Of a stretch of 20,297 nucleotides of DNA, positions 14,657 through 20,297 are shown one piece after another. Below the pieces are notes generated by a model. It was not told where the DNA came from, did no database searches, and saw only the letters and a list, made by a program, of their open reading frames with translations. A program made the translations under genes and the position numbers. How positions within the stretch are numbered: position 1 is the stretch's first letter; each line of letters opens with the position of its first letter. The stretch is from an uncultured Erysipelotrichaceae bacterium (GTDB taxonomy: Bacteria > Bacillota_I > Bacilli_A > Erysipelotrichales > Coprobacillaceae), in assembly GCA_900550005.1 (NCBI GenBank), contig URQL01000009.1:1-20297 (forward strand), in the 5' to 3' direction.

Positions 14657-14701
14657 ATTTTCACCTCATACTAACATTAAACGTAAGTATGAGGTGAAAA
14701 T
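14657..14701. repeat. 16-bp perfect inverted repeat after the K-like gene
   Basis: ATTTTCACCTCATACT (14657-14672) and its exact reverse complement AGTATGAGGTGAAAAT (14686-14701) flank a 13-nt spacer. The transcript of the nitrogenase-like operon would form a long hairpin 10 nt after the stop codon. No good T-run follows on either strand, and a normal terminator exists downstream, so its role is unclear. Confidence 0.7.
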
Positions 14702-14710
14702 CAATGAATT

Positions 14711-15403
14711 TTATCCAATATCAACTGCTTCAATATATTCCATTTGATACTTCCTTTTTAAATATTTCGCAACCTTTAATCCTTCCTCACTAACCACAAT
14801 ATTTAATTTAGCTTGCGTTAATTTTTCTAAAGAACCTATATTAATATTACTAGGTAACTGTATATTGAGTTTTAAATGATATTTCTTCTCTAAAGTTGAA
14901 ATAAATAATTCACTTATAGTGTCATTTCCAATAATATTAAATGTTTCTGTTTTAATCATAGGTTGAACTAATAGGTATTGGCATAAATCATATAATGCCC
15001 ATGATTGCCCTATTTTTTCATCATTTTGCATGGTTAAAGTACGATTAACAATCATGATACCATATTGATTTTCCAACTGACTACATACTGGTTGCAAATT
15101 AAGACCTATCGTGGTAATAATAGCTGATTCAATCACAAAAATGATTTTAGGATGATATTGCTGAATTAAATCTTCTAAGCCTTTTGTTACTAAAGATAAA
15201 TCTCCCATAATAAGTTGTTTTTGTGTTAAAGGAATGGTATAAAGTAAGGCAGGATAAGGGATCGTTTCTTGAATCCATTTTCTAGCATAATCACTATGAC
15301 CAATAGATCCCACTTCAACTAGCAAAATATCTTGAATATAAGATAATATTTTTAAATATCCCATACGACTCGATTTAGGTATTTCTTGTTTATAAAGTGG
15401 CAT
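14711..15403 (-). CDS. Nitrogenase component 1-like protein, short K-type subunit
   Basis: A 230-residue protein, only about half the length of NifK or BchB/BchZ proteins. It retains two of the three Rossmann-type domains. The end 'AKLNIVV' and 'YIEAVDIG' corresponds to the closing strand of domain 2 in component 1 proteins, after which domain 3 is absent. The usual cluster Cys positions are replaced. 'VGSIGHSDYA' has His36 where family members have GC, and 'IESAIITTIG' has Ser93 in place of the TC motif. Only Cys107 and Cys141 remain, at other positions. It overlaps the D-like gene by 14 nt and has its own AGGAAG site, so the subunits are made together. It probably forms an asymmetric heterodimer with the D-like protein. 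The family call is inferred partly from context. Confidence 0.7.
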   Translation of the reverse strand: MPLYKQEIPKSSRMGYLKILSYIQDILLVEVGSIGHSDYARKWIQETIPYPALLYTIPLTQKQLIMGDLSLVTKGLEDLIQQYHPKIIFVIESAIITTIGLNLQPVCSQLENQYGIMIVNRTLTMQNDEKIGQSWALYDLCQYLLVQPMIKTETFNIIGNDTISELFISTLEKKYHLKLNIQLPSNINIGSLEKLTQAKLNIVVSEEGLKVAKYLKRKYQMEYIEAVDIG

Positions 15404-16505
15404 ACTTAACTTCCTTTCTTTGTATTAACTTAATAATAGCTTCTATTCTTTCATAACCGATTAAATTTAAAAGCGGTATAATTTCATAAGCATAAAAGAT
15501 TTGATTATTTATCACTAAGGTATCATTATATTCATTTGTTTCAACACTATAGATAACTTCTGGATTAGATGCTAACTTTGTGATCCATTGACGATCGTTT
15601 TTTGAAAAATATTCTAAATGGAGTTGTTCAACAGATAGATTCATTTGTTCTAAAATAAACAATAATATAAAAATATCTTTATCATGAATAAAACTAGAAT
15701 AAGTTCCTTGTAACTTAGGATAATTCATTTTTTTAAATTTAATAGGAATGGAAATAGATAAAATTTGTTCAATTTGTTGATACAATTCTCGAATCTTCTC
15801 TTCATTATAGCCCTCATAAAAATGAAGTGTCGGTTGTGCAGAGTGTATACTCATAGATTGATATAAAGAAGAAAAAACAATATTTAAACATCCTTGTTTT
15901 AGCTTAGAAATATTTTCCAAATGGCTTTCATCAAAAAAGCATAGATCATATTTTTGAGATAAAGTATCTAGTAAGATTTGATACTCTTTCCCTTTAGCGT
16001 GACCAATGATATTGACTTGATTGATAATAGGTTGATCTAATTCAAATTGAATCAAAGCTTCATAAATTTTATCATAACCGACAACACTACTAGGAAAATG
16101 GATGTAAGCTAAATCAATTAATTGAACTCGACATTGATTTTGATTAAAAGAAGCTATCATGCTGTTTAAATCAAAATCTAAAAATGCAGGTACACACGTA
16201 TTTAATAATAAAATTTTAGAATAGCCATCACAAATTAATGCTTCAATAGCTTGTTTTAAAGGTTTTTCATAGCCAAAGATCAATTCTTTTTCATCTAAAA
16301 CATAGTTATAATGTACACCTTTACTTAATTCAATGCCTTTTGTAGAATAAAAAGCACATTCACTCATACCTATCGTAATTGTAGCAACGTCTGGAATATT
16401 TTTTAATAAACTTAAAGCCGTGTATAAAGGACAATGTAATGTTGAACAAATTGCATGATCTTGATAAGGAATGACTTGTTTATTTTTTAATTGTTTAAGC
16501 TTCAT
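15390..16505 (-). CDS. Nitrogenase component 1-like protein, D-type subunit
   Basis: A 371-residue protein with clear component 1 features. 'CSTLHCPL' (Cys20, Cys25), 'MSECAFYS' (Cys50) and 'NTCVPAFLDFD' (Cys104) match the positions of the three Cys that hold the P-cluster or a 4Fe-4S cluster in NifD, BchN and relatives. 'VLDEKELIFGYEKPL' is the family's conserved segment after the second Cys. All three domains appear present, though the protein is shorter than NifD (about 480) or BchN (about 425). It overlaps nifH-like by 11 nt. Component 1 proteins reduce a bound substrate with electrons from a NifH-like ATPase. The cofactor-holding Cys/His pair of NifD was not identified. Dinitrogen is unlikely; tetrapyrrole or another small-molecule reduction is possible. 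Confidence 0.82.
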   Translation of the reverse strand: MKLKQLKNKQVIPYQDHAICSTLHCPLYTALSLLKNIPDVATITIGMSECAFYSTKGIELSKGVHYNYVLDEKELIFGYEKPLKQAIEALICDGYSKILLLNTCVPAFLDFDLNSMIASFNQNQCRVQLIDLAYIHFPSSVVGYDKIYEALIQFELDQPIINQVNIIGHAKGKEYQILLDTLSQKYDLCFFDESHLENISKLKQGCLNIVFSSLYQSMSIHSAQPTLHFYEGYNEEKIRELYQQIEQILSISIPIKFKKMNYPKLQGTYSSFIHDKDIFILLFILEQMNLSVEQLHLEYFSKNDRQWITKLASNPEVIYSVETNEYNDTLVINNQIFYAYEIIPLLNLIGYERIEAIIKLIQRKEVKYATL

Positions 16506-17241
16506 TATGCACCATTTTTAATGCTAATTGTTGATAACATTTAGCTAATTTACTATTAGGATCATATTCAACAACAGTTTGTTTTTGTTGCTCTGCTTTT
16601 TGTACGATAGGATCTCGATCAATCTTACATAATACCTGTGTATTCATTTCTTGAACTGCTTGGTTTACAATTTGATCCTCATTTTCGATATTTTTACTAT
16701 TATAAATAATCCCTTTAAACAAGTTTGGATCTCTGCCAATATTTTTAATGGCAGAAATGATATTACTTGCGGCAAATAAAGACATCATCTCACCAGAGGA
16801 TACAACATAAACTTCATCAGCATAACCAGTTCTAAGTGGCATAGCAAAACCACCACAAACCACATCTCCTAATACATCATATAAAACAATATCTGGTTGA
16901 TAAGTTTCATAAGCCTCTAAATCATCTAAAGTTTCAAAAGCAGTAATAATCCCTCTACCTGCACAACCTGTTCCAGGAATCGGTCCGCCTGCTTCTACAC
17001 AATAGACTCCAGAAGGAGAAACATGAATAATTTCATCCAATTCAACATCTCCTCGTTCTCTCAGTAATTTTAATACAGTAAGTATTTTTTGACCATGCAT
17101 TGTCGTTAAAGTAGAATCTGCTTTTGGATCACATCCTATTTGCATCACTTTATAGCCTTGTTTTACTAAAGCAACAGCAAGATTTGCAACCGTTGTTGAT
17201 TTACCAATTCCACCTTTTCCATAGATTGCTATTTTTTTCAT
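16495..17241 (-). CDS. NifH-like ATP-dependent reductase (nitrogenase-like iron protein)
   Basis: A 248-residue homologue of NifH, BchL/BchX and CfbC. 'GKGGIGKST' (8-16) is the P-loop and 'GCDPKADST' (36-44) is switch I. Cys93 ('GTGCAGRGI') and Cys129 ('DVVCGGFAMP') match the two Cys by which the homodimer holds one 4Fe-4S cluster, and their spacing is close to NifH (Cys97/Cys132). The protein should hydrolyse ATP and pass single electrons to the component 1-like partners encoded just downstream with overlapping reading frames. It is shorter than true NifH (about 290), lacking the C-terminal extension. GGAGG precedes the start. No NifB, NifE or NifN is visible, so it belongs with nitrogenase-like, not nitrogen-fixing, systems. 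The precise subgroup cannot be told without a tree. Confidence 0.93.
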   Translation of the reverse strand: MKKIAIYGKGGIGKSTTVANLAVALVKQGYKVMQIGCDPKADSTLTTMHGQKILTVLKLLRERGDVELDEIIHVSPSGVYCVEAGGPIPGTGCAGRGIITAFETLDDLEAYETYQPDIVLYDVLGDVVCGGFAMPLRTGYADEVYVVSSGEMMSLFAASNIISAIKNIGRDPNLFKGIIYNSKNIENEDQIVNQAVQEMNTQVLCKIDRDPIVQKAEQQKQTVVEYDPNSKLAKCYQQLALKMVHNEA

Positions 17242-17251
17242 AAATCCTCCT

Positions 17252-17761
17252 TTAAATTAAATTTCTTTCATACCAGTTTACAGTTACAAGCTCTGGTTTA
17301 AACGAAGAACAAGGTCTTGTTTCTTGGTGAGTGAATGTAAATCCATTCTTTTCAATCACACGATTACTACCAATATTTCTTTGATCTGCTTCAATATAAA
17401 TTTTATGATAACCTTTTTCTTTTAAATCCTCAATAACAGCTTTAAAGCCTTCACTCATATACCCATGAAGCCAATATTTTTGATTAAGTACATAACCAAT
17501 AACAGGTTGATCTTCTTTGTACCCTACAACATCAATCATACCAATTAATTTATTTTCTTCCTTTAAGACAATACCTAAACGATAACATTTTTCTTGTTTG
17601 TATTCTTCTAACCATTGATTCAATATTGTTTTTGTTGTTTCTTTGTTTTGATGTGTTGGCCAAGTTAAATATTGAGTAACTTGTTTATCACTTGTCCATT
17701 CATAAATACTTTCTAAATCTTGACTTTGTAGATTTCTTAATATTAATCTTTCAGTTTCCAT
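17252..17761 (-). CDS. GNAT N-acetyltransferase, RimJ/RimL-type
   Basis: A 169-residue acetyltransferase of the RimJ/RimL-like GNAT group, which moves acetyl from acetyl-CoA to an amine. It starts 'METERLILRNLQSQD', the usual opening strand. 'IGYVLNQKYWLHGYMSEG' resembles the acetyl-CoA-binding stretch, and 'EADQRNIGSNRVIEKNGF' is the typical N-x-x-S/A-x-R-V-x-E-K-x-G-F ending motif. The start at 17761 has GGAGT 8 nt upstream; an in-frame upstream extension lies within a terminator and is rejected. It ends 10 nt before the NifH-like start, with the ribosome binding site of nifH between them, so it is probably the first gene of that operon. The substrate is unknown. It may modify the system's product or simply be co-transcribed. 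Confidence 0.85.
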   Translation of the reverse strand: METERLILRNLQSQDLESIYEWTSDKQVTQYLTWPTHQNKETTKTILNQWLEEYKQEKCYRLGIVLKEENKLIGMIDVVGYKEDQPVIGYVLNQKYWLHGYMSEGFKAVIEDLKEKGYHKIYIEADQRNIGSNRVIEKNGFTFTHQETRPCSSFKPELVTVNWYERNLI

Positions 17762-17782
17762 GTTCTCACTCCTTTTCTTGTA

Positions 17783-17791
17783 ATTATAACA
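17783..17791 (-). promoter_or_regulatory. Extended -10 promoter of the GNAT/nitrogenase-like operon
   Basis: On the minus strand, TGTTATAAT is a perfect extended -10 element 22 nt before the GNAT start codon. It begins 8 nt after the terminator of the preceding operon. No -35 is evident. Confidence 0.55.
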
Positions 17792-17798
17792 TAAACCC

Positions 17799-17826
17799 AA
17801 AAAAACTGTAGCCTTAGCCACAGTTT
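17799..17826 (-). terminator. Terminator of the sipW surface operon
   Basis: On the minus strand, AAACTGTGGC pairs with GCTACAGTTT (one G-U pair) around TAAG, followed by a run of T. It lies about 12 nt after the stop of the tasA-like gene. Confidence 0.85.
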
Positions 17827-17837
17827 GTTAAGAAAGC

Positions 17838-18416
17838 TTAGTTATTTTGAATTAAATCAGGTGGATATACACCCCATAAATCTTCGGCTGGTGTGAATTT
17901 ACCATTTTCAAGTACATCTTTTGTTGGTCTTGCTTGAACACCTTCTGTTAGAATTTGAATTTCTAAAGTTGTATTTTCTGGTAAAGTACCATTTACTTCT
18001 ACAGATGTAAATAAATATTCAGATACTTGATCAGGTGCTAAAGCTTCTGCATAATAGAAGTAACCATCTTTTTCTTTCCATTTACTACTTTGTCCTACAT
18101 AGTTTAAAGTAAATGGAAGTGATCCTGCATTATTACCATCTTTATCTCTTAATACAGGTACAACTTTAACTCTTACAAAAGTATCACTTGTTGGATAATC
18201 TGGTAAATTAATATTTTTGATTTGAACCTTTTTATCAACAGAGCCATTTTCATCAATTTTATATTCTTTACTTCCATCTTCTAAATCTTCATTAATATTT
18301 TCTTGATCGTCATTTTCCACAATACCAATATTAACATAAGCTGATGTAAATTTATTCACATTTTCTTGTGTTTTTCTATTAAGTAAAGCATACGATCCAC
18401 CAACACCTAAACAAAC
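17838..18416 (-). pseudogene. TasA-like gene next to sipW, signal peptide lost
   Basis: The open frame encodes a TasA/camelysin-type body. 'NKFTSAYVNIG' is at the expected mature N-terminus, followed by 'WKEKDGYFYYAEALAP', 'YLFTSVEVNG' and 'LEIQILTEGVQA'. These strands match those of the four tasA-like genes at 1327-4121. The frame continues upstream as 'VCLGVGGSYALLNRKTQENV', the end of a SipW-type signal peptide, but meets an in-frame TAG at 18417-18419. There is no in-frame ATG or ribosome binding site for the whole signal peptide. The only start is a GTG at 18359, inside what should be mature protein, and it has no ribosome binding site. The gap to sipW is just 74 nt, so a small deletion probably removed the true start. 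As written it cannot be secreted. Confidence 0.65.
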
Positions 18417-18433
18417 CTAGTATCCATATTTTT

Positions 18434-18934
18434 TTATTTTTCACTATCCTCACCTTCGCTTTCTTTAAATAACATATCCGGTAATACAGATAATAATAGA
18501 ATCACTATAACAACAGTCACTGCCATAATCATTCCACTTTTAGTTGCTAAATAAGCAGCTAAATAACCTAGAAATGGAATTGAAAATTTCACAACACCTT
18601 TGATTTTACTAAATGAAGTTGTTCCTCCATCTTCACTTTCATTCGCGTCTCCTTTTGTTTTAACCCATTGTTCATCTTGATTGACTTCAACAATTCTATG
18701 TGTAACTAATGTTTGATCATTAATTGAGAAAGTGATGACATCACCTTCTTTTAAATTGGTTGGATCAGTCTTGCCTACATAGACAAGACTTCCAACATGG
18801 TAAGTCGGTTCCATACTTCCACTTAAAACCATTAAAGGTTCATATCCGACTAATTTTGGCCCGTACATTACTAGAACTAATCCTACTACAATAGCAACAA
18901 GTACAGTTGAAATCGCATTTAATATTTTTTTCAT
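18434..18934 (-). CDS. sipW: SipW-type (ER-like) signal peptidase I
   Basis: A 166-residue membrane peptidase. A helix near residues 8-25 is followed by the catalytic motif 'LSGSMEPTYHVGS' (Ser40). 'VTHRIVEV' supplies the catalytic His, where bacterial-type enzymes have Lys. 'KTKGDANESED' is the conserved GDAN box. A second membrane helix lies near residues 133-152, with an acidic tail. This Ser-His type is the branch represented by B. subtilis SipW, dedicated to TasA-like and related substrates with SipW-class signal peptides. Here it sits between a vWA surface protein and a tasA-like gene. It is the only visible candidate for processing the four tasA-like products 14 kb away. The gap to the upstream gene is 36 nt, with AAAGGA before the start. 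Confidence 0.93.
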   Translation of the reverse strand: MKKILNAISTVLVAIVVGLVLVMYGPKLVGYEPLMVLSGSMEPTYHVGSLVYVGKTDPTNLKEGDVITFSINDQTLVTHRIVEVNQDEQWVKTKGDANESEDGGTTSFSKIKGVVKFSIPFLGYLAAYLATKSGMIMAVTVVIVILLLSVLPDMLFKESEGEDSEK

Positions 18935-18970
18935 AATACCAATCCTTTACAATTATAATCTAACTTTATT

Positions 18971-20297
18971 TTACTTTGTTAGTTTGTTAATTGCAATAGA
19001 ACCATCACTTAACCAACCTTTATTGTTTTTATGGTTTGTAAATGTAATATTTGCTTCATACTTATGACCAATTTGACCAAAATATTCGCCACTTTCTACT
19101 TTACGTTCACCAATACCCATGATTTGATCACTAGTATCTTCATCCGTGTCTACTGCACTTACTTGGTCGTATTTATCTGACCAAGAACCTTCTTCAGTTA
19201 CTTTGTAATATCCTTTAGATAAACCTGTAATTGTTGCAAATTTTGTTTTAATATCTTTATCATTTGCATCAAAGCTAATAACTTCATAGAAAGTTTCTTT
19301 TAAGTCTGTACATTGAGGATCACTATATCGATCAATTCTAAATACAAAGCTTTGGTTTGCATTGATTACTTCTTTATCACTATATTGTTTATCAATTGTT
19401 TTAGTAATCTTTAATTCACCAGCAACAAACTTAATATCTAAGATTCCATATTCATGACCTAATTGGTCTTCAAATCCATTGCTTCCATCATTTTTAGCAA
19501 CGATATTTTCATTTTTATAAGTAGTATCATCAATTGTTGAATTTGCATTACTTTTAGCAGTTGGAGAACTTACTTCATAATGAGCAGTCACTTTAACTTG
19601 TTTATCACTTGTGATCTTGTCAGTTGATTCAAATATTAAATCACTTGGATCAACTTGACTCTTGTCATAATTATTTTTAACTACAAAGTCATTTGTATAA
19701 TCTGTAGGATCAACTTCTTCACCTTTGAATCGTGTATCTTTAACGTTATTGATTGTTAAATCTACTCTAACATTAACTGTTGGTTGTGAGAATTTAACTT
19801 CGCCTAAACCATCTACTGTAATACCAGAATCAGCACCATTTGTAGTCACATTGTTATCACCTACAAAACTATCTTTAGCCACAACATTGATAACTTGTGT
19901 CCATTTAGATGTACCTTGTACACCATCTTTATCGTATGGAATTTCTTGATTTGACCAAGTTACTGTAAATTGTCCATTTGATTCTGTAACTGTAGCACCT
20001 AAATTTTCTAAACGAGCTTTTTCATCATCAGTAATTGTAAATCTAGGATCAATTACATCTTTAATTGTTGCACCACTAATTGCAGCACCTTTTGTAACGT
20101 CTTGACTAATTTTATTAAATACTGATGTTAATTCATCCATACTGTCAGCTGTTAAAGCACAACCTTCACTAGCAATATCATCTCTCAACCATTTAGCAGT
20201 TTTTGTATTTGCCCCACCTAAATTAAATCCGATTGTATAAACTTTAACACCAGCCTCTTTTAATTTATTAGCTACATCTTTTGCAGCATCAGCATAA
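18971..20297 (-). CDS. Large secreted vWA/SpaA-like surface protein (N-terminus outside window)
   Basis: About 441 codons are visible; the gene is open to the right edge and its start is missing. The first visible part, 'KEAGVKVYTIGFNLGG' with 'MDELTSVFNKIS', is the end of a von Willebrand factor A domain. Then follow several immunoglobulin-like or SpaA/Cna-B-type beta domains. One begins 'GELKITKTIDKQ', with 'ATITGLSKGYYKVTEEGSW' as the typical prealbumin-like motif of pilin-type proteins. The C-terminus 'GWLSDGSIAINKLTK' has no LPxTG motif or membrane helix. It is first in the visible operon with sipW and a tasA-like gene. vWA proteins of this kind bind host or matrix ligands, sometimes through a metal site. 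The metal-binding residues lie upstream of the window. Confidence 0.85.
   Translation of the reverse strand, partial: YADAAKDVANKLKEAGVKVYTIGFNLGGANTKTAKWLRDDIASEGCALTADSMDELTSVFNKISQDVTKGAAISGATIKDVIDPRFTITDDEKARLENLGATVTESNGQFTVTWSNQEIPYDKDGVQGTSKWTQVINVVAKDSFVGDNNVTTNGADSGITVDGLGEVKFSQPTVNVRVDLTINNVKDTRFKGEEVDPTDYTNDFVVKNNYDKSQVDPSDLIFESTDKITSDKQVKVTAHYEVSSPTAKSNANSTIDDTTYKNENIVAKNDGSNGFEDQLGHEYGILDIKFVAGELKITKTIDKQYSDKEVINANQSFVFRIDRYSDPQCTDLKETFYEVISFDANDKDIKTKFATITGLSKGYYKVTEEGSWSDKYDQVSAVDTDEDTSDQIMGIGERKVESGEYFGQIGHKYEANITFTNHKNNKGWLSDGSIAINKLTK

Noticed and set aside
14704..14793. Small plus-strand frame preceded by GAGGTG
   Set aside because: It is 29 codons long, antisense to the K-like gene, and its ribosome-binding-site-like bases belong to the inverted repeat.
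14711..17241. Genuine nitrogen-fixation gene cluster
   Set aside because: Subunits are too short, the K-like protein lacks cluster Cys, and no nifB/E/N or molybdenum genes are visible.
1..20297. CRISPR arrays, tRNA or rRNA genes
   Set aside because: No regularly spaced direct repeats with unique spacers, cloverleaf folds or rRNA-like conserved segments were seen.
18971..20297. Start codon of the vWA protein at TTG 20188
   Set aside because: The frame is open and homologous to a vWA domain up to the window edge, so the true start lies outside.

Overview
The window looks like a chromosomal segment of an AT-rich, anaerobic, probably gut-associated member of the Bacillota, most like the Erysipelotrichales/Coprobacillaceae. 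That placement is an inference. It rests on the low GC content, strong AGGAGG ribosome binding sites, U-tailed intrinsic terminators, exclusive TAA stop codons, GH36/GH1 sugar hydrolases, SipW/TasA-type surface proteins, and a LoaP-type NusG paralogue. Most genes lie on the minus strand.

Left part (1-4400). At the extreme left edge is the start of an exopolysaccharide-type sugar-phosphate transferase gene (minus strand). It is preceded by a long untranslated leader with a consensus-like promoter, a compact hairpin and two tandem intrinsic terminators. Upstream of this lie a small winged-helix ORF (plus strand), a loaP-type antiterminator gene, and a four-gene array of SipW-dependent TasA/camelysin-like secreted proteins. 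LoaP proteins relieve termination in long surface-polysaccharide operons, so the terminator-rich leader is its natural candidate target. Upstream of the TasA array, TGTGAC-type direct repeats occur at 10-11 bp spacing, as in response-regulator boxes.

Decayed region (4350-4900). This holds a long hairpin, a possible IS200/IS605 right-end (omega-RNA-like) remnant, and a broken N-terminal fragment of a 3-hydroxyacyl-CoA dehydrogenase.

Middle (5000-14600). An alpha-galactosidase (GH36) and a 6-phospho-beta-glucosidase (GH1) are convergent. Next come a plus-strand c-di-GMP protein with a degenerate GGDEF and an intact EAL domain, and a BmrCD-like heterodimeric ABC exporter. The first exporter half carries a single-base frameshift. 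The exporter promoter contains a 16-bp perfect palindrome between -35 and -10.

Right part (14600-20297). A compact operon encodes a GNAT acetyltransferase and a nitrogenase-like system: a complete NifH-like reductase, a D-like subunit with three cluster-type Cys, and a very short K-like subunit that lacks those Cys and its third domain. No nitrogenase cofactor-assembly genes are visible, so it is not a nitrogen-fixing system as seen here. Its substrate is unknown. Further right, on the same strand, is a surface operon: a vWA/SpaA-like adhesin (running off the edge), the SipW signal peptidase, and a TasA-like gene that has lost its signal peptide.

Working model: SipW processes the TasA-like proteins of both loci, and with LoaP and the polysaccharide operon this makes a matrix/surface module. 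The nitrogenase-like operon is the least explained element.
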